Of a DNA stretch of 64,000 nucleotides, positions 1-9,883 are shown one piece after another. Made by a program: the position numbers and the translations under genes. How positions within the stretch are numbered: position 1 is the stretch's first letter; every line of letters begins with the position of its first letter. The stretch is from Phellopilus nigrolimitatus (taxonomy: Eukaryota > Basidiomycota > Agaricomycetes > Hymenochaetales > Hymenochaetaceae), in NCBI GenBank assembly GCA_021029095.1, contig JAJOHG010000082.1, positions 1 to 64,000 of the forward strand, given 5' to 3'. The notes below the pieces were generated by a model that was not told the origin of the DNA, searched no databases, and saw only the letters and a list, made by a program, of their open reading frames with translations.

Positions 1-1057
1 ACGACATCGATGAAATGAATGCCGGACATTATGGGGCTGAAGATGGCTTCGACTTCAGGGACTTTAAACGTATCGTGGTAGCTGAGATGCCCGTCGCTAG
101 CGAGCGATTCCGCAACGCCATGGACGCTCAGAGGACCAACAGACTCTCAGCCACAAACAACAGAACCTCCGCTGCTGCTACCAACGCACATTCGAGCGAC
201 GGTGTCTATGTAGCTGAGGCGGGGGGCGCCGTCACCGACCGCATCACTGCGCAAGACACATCCCGGAGGGCAGCGGTGCCACCTCCACAAAAACAACACA
301 AAATGCCGCGCCGAGTTGGCAGGTGATTCAGCTGGCGGGGACGGTCAACCAATCGAAGAAGCCACAGTCTTTAGGAACTCTGTAAGCCAAGACCTTAAAA
401 GAAGTAAGCAAAACATCTTCGTTTTCTGCCCAACTGCTTGCTGATGAGCAATGTCTGCGATCCTCAGATTCTCCTTCCAACACAGATGAAAAAGTCCCTC
501 GAGCAAAGGGAGCCAATACCAGGAGGCCGAAGGCGGGTCTAGCCATTCGCGTGGCCAGGAAGCCTCAAGCCGCCCAGTCCATCGACAACACGACGGAAGA
601 CACTGGTCCGCGAACGCGGGCCAGAACGAAAGCCACACAACCCAACAACCCAACCGCCGTTCCAACTGACGCACCCGCCGCTTCCACTGCGCCTGCCAAC
701 CCCACTAGCGCACGCGTTCGTACCCGAGCACCAGCACCTCCCGCGAAGCCAGTGCGCAAGACGCGCCAAAAGGCAGAGCAAGCACCAGTCGCGCCTCCTC
801 CAGTGACAGCGCCGCCTGCAGAGCCGGTCGATCCGTCCAAAACGCGGACATTTCGAAGCAAGAGGACGTGTGGTCTTGAGGTGCCCAAACCGAAGCCTCG
901 CACCCGCCGCACGGCGCAGCAGACTGCTACTTTGTCGTCTGAGGAGGCGAGCGAGTCAAAGAGGGAACCAACAGCAGGACAGAAAAGGCGCCGCGATGAT
1001 GACGACGCAGAGACATCTGCTCCGACAAAACGGCGCAAGCCCGCGCCCGCGCCCTAA
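1..1057 (+). pseudogene. Lys/Pro/Ala-rich disordered protein gene, copy 1, 5' end outside the window
   Basis: Two open segments on the plus strand (15-326 and 551-1057) match the gene at 32173-33895. The first segment is acidic to neutral and holds the shared stretch VAEMPVASERF. The second is very rich in Pro, Ala, Lys and Arg, contains one PAPPAKPVRKTRQKA unit, a shared SKRTCGLEVPKPKP motif, and a basic tail with RRRDDDD ending at 1057. No folded domain is recognised; the composition suggests a nuclear, nucleic-acid-binding or scaffold-like protein, but that is inference. The segments are in different frames with stops between them, so it is either spliced in a way I cannot fix or a pseudogene. 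The G tract here is 6 bases long (221-226), against 25 in the other copy. Confidence 0.45.
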
Positions 1058-2338
1058 TCCGCACCCGTAGCACTGGCACCGACACCCATACAGATGAACG
1101 CTGTCGCAACGACATGACAACAGAGCTGCTCGCGCTGCTCAACGCCGTCGATGCCGCCCCACCTATGCCCAGGCAGGTATGAAACAACGCCGTCTCATGG
1201 CTAGTGTCGACGCGCTCTTCAGGTTTCTGATTCGAAGTTTTGTCTTTTTCTTCTTCTTTCATACTGCTTTCTCAAAGGAAACATACCTTTGCATTTTGGC
1301 CTTCGTACATGCCTTCGGGGCGCCCCGGCATCATCTCCAAATGTTTCTACCTGTTCATTTTTTCTGAATATCATACCATTTCCTAGATAGCGGGATGGTC
1401 TGGTTTATTTCATTATTATTTTTGTTCAATGTTTGTCTGCTTACCTGTCTAAAATATATAATATCGTGTTGCTCGTTGCTCGCAGTTCGAGAGTGTACTT
1501 AGACAATCCATGTCGAGAACGTTTCTCTGCGGACAGGCTTGAACCATGGCATAGATATCAGCTAAGCAGCGCGTTGAAGAGGAGAGCCGGTGGCCATGTC
1601 GAACCAGTACGAGAGAAGGTGGTGGAAGGAATCTAAGACGAGTTTATCATTTCTTTGTCCTCCATGCTTCTTACACCACCGAACGCAGTTCTCTGACCTT
1701 CTGACCGTATCTGCACGTCGACTGAGCCACTCGAAGCCAGATTTCGAAAAAAGAGCACAACAATCAAACACAAAATGAGACACGGAAGACTTCGAACTTC
1801 GTTTTTCGCTCTCACACGTACCACGGCCTCTCGCCAGCTGACATGCCCCGCCCATCTCTACGACAAGTATTAAACTCACATGCATGCCTCTATCTCTTCG
1901 CCGCCCTCAACCGCAACTTGGTTTCTCGTCCGATCGGCAACTTCGAGTCCTTGTCGCTTGCCAGTTTCCTCGCATGTGCCGCCGTAATGGATCGTTTGCG
2001 CCTCGCAAACGTGATGAACGTCCTTTAAATATAGTATCGAGGAGAGGGATGACTGGCTGGTGCAAACAGTCGGTCGAGCGGTTGCCGTCGCGGCAAACTC
2101 AAAGCACGGTACTCCGTGTGCAAGACCACCATAGGCTGGAAGCGATACCCGACGCGGAGAAGATGGAGCATGCGTGCTCGTATCCCCTCGACCTCAGTGC
2201 GGTCTCTCCGCGCCAAATGTACTGAGGCAGTGAGGTCTGCACGAGAATTACGCAGCATAGATTCAGTAAGTGAAAAAAAAAAATCAAAAATCGGACGGTT
2301 CGATCTTAGAAACATGGGGTAGGTTGGCGCCGTCTTTC
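1058..2338. other. Non-coding or decayed stretch shared with 33.9-35.0 kb
   Basis: This stretch follows the disordered-protein gene and is clearly the same sequence as about 33896-35010, with small insertions and deletions. Several short open frames exist on both strands, but none keeps its frame between the two copies, so I call no gene. A TATA-like AT-rich run lies at about 1380-1460. Confidence 0.4.
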
Positions 2339-2640
2339 CTGGAAAGCGTGAACGCGCCTGGTTGTGGAGACCCGAGGCACGTTCGCCTTCAGACTGTCCG
2401 CTTTTCGAGCATCGCCGTCTCTCCATATTGCTTCTGGATGCGCTGGTTGTGCGAGGCGCTCATAACTCTCAGCTCGTCATCTACCCGAGCCAAAAGTTGG
2501 GACTTGGCTTTTGCTAGCACTCTTCTTTGCCTGCTGAGGCCTAGCGCTTCATCAAATTTCTAGTGGTAGTCGAGTGTTATGGCACAATCGGCCAATGGCC
2601 GTCGATACATGCTGGTCGTGTTCGCTATACAAAATAAAGT
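2339..2640 (-). pseudogene. Relic exon of an unknown protein, shared with the TPR-CHAT upstream blocks
   Basis: On the minus strand a segment reads DELRVMSASHNQRIQK followed by a GETAMLEKR-like stretch. Closely related readings occur at about 35.0-35.3, 22.6-22.8, 51.5-51.7 and 58.1 kb. The same residues recur although the flanks differ, which suggests a former exon. No known family is recognised. The copy is interrupted and has no clear start. Confidence 0.3.
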
Positions 2641-2694
2641 AGCCATAGCTTCAAGTAGGAGAACGGAGTAACTGCGGTAGACGATCCTGGTTGC

Positions 2695-3020
2695 GCGTGC
2701 ACAGACTCATCGCCGATGGCGTGCTGTAGAAGTAGCTGAGAGCATTTTCCCTTTGCTTGCGTTGAAAATGTGGGCTTTTGGGAGAGACGACAGTCATGTA
2801 TTTGTGTATGCCACCGGCGCATGCGACGCCGTCGGGAATTGCGCATAGAGGGATTGCAATAGGGGCGGCATGGATTCAACAAGCGAAGAAAAATGAGAGA
2901 AGCTATTCTGCGTACCGCTCAGCTTGGACTCTGTCCTTCTCGCCCTTCGCATTTGGGTCAGGACCGCACAGAGTCAGCAGGCGCTCGGCACAACCCACTT
3001 CTTCCTTGAGTATTTCTTTT
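2695..3020. repeat. Dispersed short element, copy a
   Basis: This is the first of seven related segments of about 300-450 bp. All begin near a CTGTAGAAG-like run, contain TTTTCCCTTTGTT, then CGACGCCGTCGAGAATTGCGC-like sequence, then GATTCAACAAG, and end near GCGCTCGGCACAA. Short open frames occur on both strands and disagree between copies, so it is treated as a repeat rather than a gene. Confidence 0.55.
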
Positions 3021-3327
3021 ATTTATATAAGTAATAAGTTCTCCTCAGACTGTCGTTAAAGATGATGTCAACAGCAAAATTCAGTGGTCTTAGGTACAGA
3101 ATGATGAAAAAAATGATAATAAGAGCAACGGATATTATGAGAACTGATCAAATCTCGGCGCAGTCTGAGTTGCAGATGAGTAGAATATATATGTCGAAAA
3201 CTGCACAGAGAACTAGAGTACCGCAGACATAACGAGGAGACAAGACAAGTACGTGCGGCTGTATGGAAAACACGTCAGAAATATACATAATTGTTAAACG
3301 TCGCAAACTCAACTGTTCTCTTGTTCA
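3021..3327. other. 3' flank of TPR-CHAT gene 1
   Basis: This stretch is similar to the 3' flanks of the other TPR-CHAT genes, including a shared run AGAACTAGAGTAC about 120 bp downstream of the stop codon. It is probably 3'UTR and terminator. No gene is seen. Confidence 0.5.
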
Positions 3328-6300
3328 TCATGCTCCGATATGAATCAAATTGACCCATCTCTCGACCGTCATGCCCCGCTTCTTTCGCAAGCGCCGGACC
3401 GTGCCACGAAGAGCCCTCGCAGATCGCTTGAACCCCAACTCCGGTGATCCCTCCTCCGCAAACATACGCTTGTAAAATTCCTCGCCGATGAAAGGCCCGT
3501 CGATATCAGTCATCGCCCACATCGTACCGATTACACTTCGAAAGCCGGAGAACTGCATGGCTGCAGCGAGATGAAGTACTTCCTCGCGTGCCCCGCCGAA
3601 AGTCTGTCCCGCACTGTGACAGGCTGATAAAAATGCGAATTCAACGTTCGGTAGATTGGATTGGATGATGTCGAGCAAAGTGAGACGGTCTTTGCCATAA
3701 AGCCGGAACGCGTGGAGGAAGGGTTCTTCGGGGTTTAATTGACCATGGCAGGCAAAATGAACCCACTGATGGTCACGAAATTTGCCGATAACCGCCTCGC
3801 GAGTAGCTTGCTCACGAACGAGACATTTGACAAAATCTCTGTTTTCCTGTATGGCACGAACCTCATTTTCTACTTCGAGGAGACCATTATCAGGCAGAGC
3901 AACAACGAGGAGTTGTGGCAGTCCAATGTCGTGTCTCCTAATCCCCGGCTTGGACTCCCGAGCATTGATCAAGGCTGTAAGTGTCGGGGTGTACGACGAA
4001 ATGTAATCGTCTAAAAGATACTTTTTTCTGCGATCCACAACGGGAATTGGCCCTGCCGCATGGAAAGGTAGAGCAGATAAAAAAGATGTCGGACACCACC
4101 AGATACGAGTCTGTTTCTCAATCCCGAGCTCATTCAGCTTCTCGACCACCCGGGAAACCACCCGGTTCCACAGGGATTCCAGCACACCTTCAATACCCAC
4201 ATCACATGCTTTCGGCTCCGTCTGAGCCTTTTGGAGTGCAGTCTTGAGCTCTACCACAAGCGAGGGGCCGTCGTGGTCGAAGTCAGAATCCAGTTCGACA
4301 CTGACAGGCGGGCGATCATGAAGAACAATAAGAGCGTCAGAACGATATTTGCTGTGGCTGATGATGATGACGGGGCCCTCCACAGCAGCCTCTTGAAGAA
4401 CGCTAAATCGTCGGGCTCGTAGAAAGTCCCCAAATCCTGATGTCGTGCGAATCTCTGCAACGATGCCCTCCAATCGAGACGCGAGACGCCGCTTTCGAGC
4501 ATACATTTCATCCACGAGTTTCTGCGATGCACCTGTCGCGCTATCCTGTGCGATTGAAGTAGTTGGCTTCGACTCGGATGAAGTGGCAAGCGATTCCAGT
4601 TCACGGCTGGTAGTTAAAAACCTGTCTGCCAAGCCTTTATTGACTTCCCTAAGCTGTTCAATTGGCGTTCTGAAACCGCGTAATTGCGACCAGATAAGGG
4701 CCCTGCCTTGCTCGAGCATCTCGACAGCCTGAGCCACATCACCGATCTCGATAGCATATGAAGCCGCATCCGAAGCAAGAGTTTGATATCCGTTTTTACC
4801 GCTAAGAATCTTATGCTGCATCTGCACCGTGGGACTTATGACGAGCCAGCTCTCGAGGAGTGATAAAGCGAGACGGTAAGCTTTTACGGTGGAGACATGA
4901 CGCTGTGATCGCGCTAAAGCCGCCCATCTCACTGCTACTGAGAGCCGCATTAGCGTATTGGAGAAGACATGATCAGCGCCTTCTTCATAATAATGCAGAG
5001 ACTCCTCGAGATCATCCATCCGACCGGTTTTCGCAAACCGAGTCCGCATGGCTCTTCCAAGATTGCTCAGAAATTCGGAGCGATCAGGATGTCCAGGAGG
5101 AAGTAGTCGTAGTGCATCGTGATGAAGGACAATGGACTCCTCAAGATCCTCCATCTGGCCGGTCTGTTTGAACCGAGTTCGTACGGCTACTGCCAGATTA
5201 TTTAGCGATGAGGAGCGATCAGGGTGTCCAGGAGGACGCAGTTCCAGCGCGTCCCGATAGAGGACAATGGCCTCCTCGAGATCCTCTATCCGGACAATCT
5301 GCTCGAAGCAAGTCTGCATGGCTTCTCCAAGGTTGCTCAGAGATGCGGAGCGGTCAGGGTGTCCAGGAGGATGCAGTTCTAGGGCGTCGCGATGGAGGGC
5401 AATGGCCTCCTCGAGATCCTCCATCCGACCGGTTTGCTCAAACCGAGTGCTCACAGCTACTGCGAGGTTATTTAGCGATGAGGAGCGATGAGGATGTCCA
5501 GGAGGACACAATTCTAACGCATCGCGATGGAGGGCAATGGACTCCTCGAGATCCTCCATCCGACCGGTTTGCTCGAAGCGAGACCAAACGGCATTCGCGA
5601 GGTTGTTGAACGATGTGGAGCGATCAAGGTGTCCAGGAGGACGCAGTTCCAACGCGTCGCGATGGAGGACAATGGACTCCTCCAGATCCTCCATCCGACC
5701 GGCCTGCTCGAAGCGAGTCTGCACGGCAGCTGCGAGGTTGCTAAGAGATCCGGAGCGATGAGGGTGTCCAGGAGGATGCAGTTCTAGGGCGTCGCGAAGG
5801 AGGGTAATGGACTGCTCGAGATCCTCCATCCGACCGGTTTGATCAAACCGAGTCTGCACGGCACCCGCGAGGTTGTTAAACGATGTGGAGCGAAGAGGGT
5901 GTCCAGGAGGCCGCAGGTCTAGTGCGTCGCGATGGAGGACAATGGACTCCTCGAGATCCTCCATCTGTCCGGTCTGCTGAAACAGAGTGTTCATGGCTAC
6001 AGCAAGGCTATTAAGAGATGCAGAGCGGTCGGGGTGTCCAGGAGGTCGCAGGTCTAGTGCGTCGCGAAGGAGGGTAATGGACTGCTCGAGATCCTCCATC
6101 CGACCGGCCTGCATAAATTGAATGAGAAGGCCATTCGCAAGGTTGTCAACACATGTGGAGCGGTCAGGGTGCTCATGAGGGCACAGATTCAGTGCGTCGC
6201 GACTGAGGACAATGGACTCCTCGAGATCCTCCATCCGACCGGTCTGCTTAAACCGAGTACGCACGGTTTCTGCAAGTTTGTTAAGGGATGCCGAGCGACT

Positions 6301-6504
6301 AGGGTGTCCAGGAGGATGCAGTTCTAGTGCGTCGCGATAGAGGGTAATGCACTGCTCGAGATCATCCATACGACTGGTCTGCTTAAACCGAGTGAACGCA
6401 GCCGCTGCCAGGATTCCCGGAGGTGCGGGACGACAAGCGAATCCAGACAAACAACGATTTAGCACATCACGACCGCGGGCAACGAGCTGTCCGAAAAATT
6501 CCAT
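3328..6504 (-). CDS. TPR-CHAT protein 1 (putative caspase-like peptidase)
   Basis: A 1058-residue single-exon coding region. Residues 1-40 are unique, then about 10 full and one final 45-residue TPR-like repeats follow to about residue 510, with consensus LEESIALHRDALELRPPGHP. A helical linker (510-690) contains VEMLEQGRALIWSQL. A CHAT domain occupies about 710-1058. CHAT domains (Pfam PF12770, clan CD with caspases and separase) use a His/Cys dyad; here these are His920 in HFACHG and Cys962 in LSACHSA, 42 residues apart. The start is the ATG at 6504, because an in-frame TAA lies 12 bases upstream after a leader intron. The linker and last repeats are almost identical to gene 5. The substrate is unknown. 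By family analogy it would be a cytosolic protease triggered through its TPR region; that role is inference. Confidence 0.93.
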   Translation of the reverse strand: MEFFGQLVARGRDVLNRCLSGFACRPAPPGILAAAAFTRFKQTSRMDDLEQCITLYRDALELHPPGHPSRSASLNKLAETVRTRFKQTGRMEDLEESIVLSRDALNLCPHEHPDRSTCVDNLANGLLIQFMQAGRMEDLEQSITLLRDALDLRPPGHPDRSASLNSLAVAMNTLFQQTGQMEDLEESIVLHRDALDLRPPGHPLRSTSFNNLAGAVQTRFDQTGRMEDLEQSITLLRDALELHPPGHPHRSGSLSNLAAAVQTRFEQAGRMEDLEESIVLHRDALELRPPGHLDRSTSFNNLANAVWSRFEQTGRMEDLEESIALHRDALELCPPGHPHRSSSLNNLAVAVSTRFEQTGRMEDLEEAIALHRDALELHPPGHPDRSASLSNLGEAMQTCFEQIVRIEDLEEAIVLYRDALELRPPGHPDRSSSLNNLAVAVRTRFKQTGQMEDLEESIVLHHDALRLLPPGHPDRSEFLSNLGRAMRTRFAKTGRMDDLEESLHYYEEGADHVFSNTLMRLSVAVRWAALARSQRHVSTVKAYRLALSLLESWLVISPTVQMQHKILSGKNGYQTLASDAASYAIEIGDVAQAVEMLEQGRALIWSQLRGFRTPIEQLREVNKGLADRFLTTSRELESLATSSESKPTTSIAQDSATGASQKLVDEMYARKRRLASRLEGIVAEIRTTSGFGDFLRARRFSVLQEAAVEGPVIIISHSKYRSDALIVLHDRPPVSVELDSDFDHDGPSLVVELKTALQKAQTEPKACDVGIEGVLESLWNRVVSRVVEKLNELGIEKQTRIWWCPTSFLSALPFHAAGPIPVVDRRKKYLLDDYISSYTPTLTALINARESKPGIRRHDIGLPQLLVVALPDNGLLEVENEVRAIQENRDFVKCLVREQATREAVIGKFRDHQWVHFACHGQLNPEEPFLHAFRLYGKDRLTLLDIIQSNLPNVEFAFLSACHSAGQTFGGAREEVLHLAAAMQFSGFRSVIGTMWAMTDIDGPFIGEEFYKRMFAEEGSPELGFKRSARALRGTVRRLRKKRGMTVERWVNLIHIGA

Positions 6505-6538
6505 CCGTGCGGGTTACTTGAATGTCCTTGCACGGCTA

Positions 6539-6600
6539 CTACGAGGATAAACACGAACGTTCTTTGATCATGGTACTGAGTATCCTGAAGGTACACTCAC
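6539..6600 (-). other. 5'UTR intron of TPR-CHAT gene 1
   Basis: The minus strand has a GTGAGTGTAC donor at 6600 and a TCCTCGTAG acceptor at 6539 (62 bp). It corresponds to introns of 60-63 bp in the leaders of genes 3, 4, 5, 6 and 7. The 34 bases between the acceptor and the ATG contain an in-frame TAA, so the intron lies in the untranslated leader. Confidence 0.6.
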
Positions 6601-8300
6601 GCTAAATATCAAGCCTATAGCTGCTTATACCAAGAATCTGTGCTCTTTAGAAAATGAGTCACAAGAAGGATTAGCGCAGTCCGTTGTCGGTTAAGGTAGA
6701 CCCTACCTCTCTGTCTTGCTACGGTTATCTCAAGTAAACTCTCAAGTAAACTATATCGCGAGGCTGCAAGTGCGTTGTAGTCTACAAGCATCAAGAATAG
6801 TTAGCGCAGTTCAATGGCGCTCTCGACGATCTCAGATATTGCTCACCTTCTGTGGCTTGTACTTTCCTACGTTGTTTTTTTGTCGGATTTTAGATAGTTC
6901 TCGAATGGCGGAGACCACTTGACATCGAGAGGAGGAAAGGGTCGAGGGTGAACGTGGAAGCAGCGCTCCCATGGTGTCCCCGGATTTATATCGTGTTGAC
7001 TTCAACGTCCGCAAACTTCGAACCATTGGAAAGGCGAGGGGCCGAATGTTGCCGAAAGCTAATACCCAGATACATCTACAAATATGGAACAACGAGGCTT
7101 TATTGTCCTTGGCCTTTCTTGAGAAGGTAAATGGCAGCGTAAACAGTCACGTACCTGTCTTTACTTGTATCATCCGCCCATTCTCGTCGCGCCTTCGTTG
7201 TTTCCTCCGCCGTCCTCCACGATGCCGGCAACGCCTTTCGCCTGACAAGGAAAGAAACAAGGTCAGTAGTCATTCGACGATGTTTACAAGACAAATGTAT
7301 TGAGAATGGTGCAAAACTGTCTTGCACTGCCGATCGTCAACACTAGGACTTCGACCGGTGCCATCACGAAATCATCATGAAGAGAAAAGACAAAAACTCA
7401 CCGCCTCATCAAGGACGCATCCTTGTTGTGTTCGCCAGAGGCGCGGTGTATTTAATATGACTATTCGAGACTCTCAGGAGTATCACATCTGTTCGAAGCC
7501 ATACGCTTCTTCATGCACTGCAGCCGTGTATCGATTCATGCTGTACATCTTGACCTTTTACGGAGACCCGGGATGTTGTAAGGAAGCAAGCGAATCCATT
7601 TTTGTAACGAGGAAGGCCGGCGAGGTATGTGCTTGATGATGGTCGGATGTATCCCGCGTCTAAGTGCTGTTTGTCTCAAGATGTTCGCGATACTTGCGGG
7701 CACGAGAAGGTTCGCGTCTTGATGCGTTTTTGAGCTTGAGCATTTGCCGGGAGTTGGCACCAGCGCAGAGTTGAAAATGAGTTAGAGACATGGGATAGAG
7801 GTTGTCGTCGTCTCGCCTGAATGGTGTATACAACAAGTATGAGAGGCTCGTCAACACGCCCCGTCGTAAGAAAAGTACCTAATGCTTACGATCGTGGAGT
7901 TTCGAGACACGTTCGCCTTGAACCTGCACGTCTGTTCGAGCGTCGTCGTCTCGCCGTGCAGGATTGCTGAGTGCTTCTGGCTGCGCGGATTGTGCGGGGA
8001 CGCTTATAACATTCACCTCGCCGCTAGTACTCTCTTTCGCCTGTTCGACAATTCCGATACTGAGCACATCGTCAAATTACTCCAGTCAGAATTTCTGGCA
8101 CAATACGGTCGTGGTGGTCGTGGTGGTGGTTTATGGTACAATCGACCGACGGCCGTTGGTGCTGGCTCTTACCGAAGAAGTAGCCGGGTTTGAAATCTAA
8201 GTACAGAGTCACAGCTTCGAAAAACAATTCAACAGGAGGAAATACGAGCGGATGGTACTCTGGTAAGTAAAAAAGAGATAAGAAAATAGAATGGATTTGA
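6601..8300. other. TPR-CHAT upstream block, copy A
   Basis: About 1.7 kb that recurs upstream of genes 3, 4, 5, 6 and 7. On the minus strand it holds, from distal to proximal, a relic exon (about 7880-8100), a reverse-transcriptase-like fragment (about 7560-7705), a coding-like stretch reading RKALPASWRTAEETTKARREW (about 7195-7260) and the spliced leader. Every copy has different frameshifts, so I call no intact gene. The promoter of gene 1 must lie here, because the next landmark upstream is the acyltransferase relic in the opposite direction. Confidence 0.5.
7560..7705 (-). mobile_element. Ty3/gypsy-like reverse-transcriptase fragment, copy A
   Basis: On the minus strand, broken frames give a KYREHLET-like then RPTIIKHIPRRPS-like reading. 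They align base for base with the better copy at 27.8 kb, whose reading resembles the start of Ty3/gypsy reverse transcriptase. It is a short relic with no LTR or integrase nearby. Confidence 0.3.
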
Positions 8301-8409
8301 ATACTGTATGTACATACACAAGTAGTTCAGAATGTCAATTGTTGATTTAAAATGTCCGATATAGCCCCTTCGCAAGTGCCTCCACTAGAGAGCGCTGTAC
8401 GGGCATGTT

Positions 8410-9170
8410 GCTCATCTTCCATAACCAAGGCAGCCCGATGTCTCTAGCAAATCCAACACATCATCGTCGACCCCGACACCCGCGACGCCATTCATAACAA
8501 ACTGGAAGACGGTCCTGGTCCTCTCCGACTTCGCGCGCACAGACGGCTCATCGCTTATCGTGCTCGATGTGCGCCCTGTACCCGCCTTCCGCGCGCCTCC
8601 CCGCGATGCTGCGCTGGTCTCATCCGCCGTCGGTGTGCCCAACGCGAGCGCAAACCTAACGCCGGCGTACCCTGTCCTCGAGCTCTTCTTTCCCGCCGCG
8701 GAGAAAAGCCCAGAGACGATTGCGTTAGATGATTTATGGAAGCTATATACGTGGTCTGGGCGACACAGGAGGTCATATCCGTCGTGCTCGCCTCGTCTTT
8801 GCCTTACGCGACTGGCCTCGCGGGGTTTCTCCTCCGCTCCGGGCTCGCGGGCTCGCCCTCCCTCCTCGCCTCCCCCTCAAACTAAACCAAAAGAAAAGAC
8901 GCGTGGCTCGAGTTCTTCCTCGACCGAGCGACCTTCTCGCAGGGTGCCGACACGCGCCCCACGTGGGGGTCGCACACGGGCACGCGTCCGACCACGCGTC
9001 CTTCCGCATACGACGTGCAGCGCCCGTTCTGGCCCCGAAGACGCCCGGCGGCGTGCTGCTCTACGCGCCCGTACGTGCGGTGTCCGTGCGCGCGTGCGGA
9101 GTTGGAGTAGAGCGCCGAGAACGCACCCGCGAGGATGCAGACGGTGGCGGCGGTGCGGGGTATGCATACT
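8410..9170 (+). pseudogene. Siderophore-type GNAT acyltransferase relic, copy A (N-terminal half)
   Basis: The plus strand carries the N-terminal half of the acyltransferase whose C-terminal half is best seen at 31.6-32.0 kb. Readable pieces in two frames include AYPVLELFFPAAEKSPETIA, then LDDLWKLYTW, and the RPPKP-like stretch that precedes the GNAT core. The copy stops before the FHRWMNDERV motif. It is nearly the same as copy C at 23.1 kb. Frame changes and loss of the catalytic core mark it as a pseudogene. Confidence 0.5.
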
Positions 9171-9184
9171 AGATCCAGAGGATG

Positions 9185-9545
9185 GAGCGACGATGCCGTG
9201 CTGTAGAAGAGCGCGGATAGGCTGAGCATCTTCCCTTTGTTCGGGTTAAAAGGGTGGGTTCTTGGGAGAGGCGACAGCCAGGTAATTGGGATATGCAGCA
9301 GGCGTATACAGCGCCGTCGAGAATGGCGCGCGGAGGGATTGCAGTGAGATTCAACAGGCGAAGAAAAAATCAGCGGAAAAAAAAAGCTTCTGATTGTCCG
9401 CTCACTACGTGCCGAGCTTCCACGACACTTGGACTCCAACTCGGTTTTCGTGTCTTTCTTTTTGCTTTGGTTTTCTCGCCCTCCGCATTTGAGATGTGCT
9501 AGTAGGCAAGCCTTGCACAGATGATACCAGGCGCTCGGCACAATA
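9185..9545. repeat. Dispersed short element, copy b
   Basis: Second of the seven elements described at 2695-3020. It is most like copy d at 23.9 kb, in keeping with the close similarity of the acyltransferase relics next to them. Confidence 0.55.
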
Positions 9546-9883
9546 TAATTGGATCTTAGTGCTCGCGTTTCACTTCGTCAAGTCGTACGCAAAGCCGACG
9601 ATGAGATATTTATGTACTCGAGCGATCTTTCAAAATGTCACTAGGTACATAACGATGGAAAAAATGACAATTACAAGAGCAATGAACATTATAGTAATTG
9701 GTCGAATCTCGGTGCAGTCTGAGTTGCAGATGAGTAAAGTACACATGTTGAAAACTGTACAGAGAACTAGAGTACTTCAGGCACAGCAAAATAACAGGAG
9801 ACAACTACATGCAACTGTATGGAAATCTCGTCAGAAATATTCGCATTTTAAAAAGGGCGGAAACTGAACTGTTCTCTTGTTCA
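9546..9883. other. 3' flank of TPR-CHAT gene 2
   Basis: This stretch closely matches 24250-24602, the 3' flank of gene 4. It is probably 3'UTR and terminator; no gene is seen. Confidence 0.5.

Noticed and set aside
2778..3059. Gene within the dispersed short element (plus-strand frame, 93 residues)
   Set aside because: Frames on both strands change from copy to copy across the seven elements.
5208..5787. Plus-strand open frames antisense to the TPR repeats of gene 1 (and likewise at 12.2, 20.1, 38.1-39.8 and 56.3 kb)
   Set aside because: The repeat unit is 45 codons, so a frame open in one unit is open in all, on both strands. They have Ser/Arg-rich translations and follow the TPR tract exactly.
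5100..6400. CRISPR-like array
   Set aside because: The 135-bp repeats are contiguous, coding and without spacers. The TPR-CHAT layout recalls Csx29, but no Cas gene or effector is present, and the gene structure is eukaryotic.
3328..6504. STAND/NLR ATPase reading of the TPR-CHAT proteins
   Set aside because: I find no Walker A or NB-ARC motif in any of the seven proteins; they are TPR plus CHAT only.
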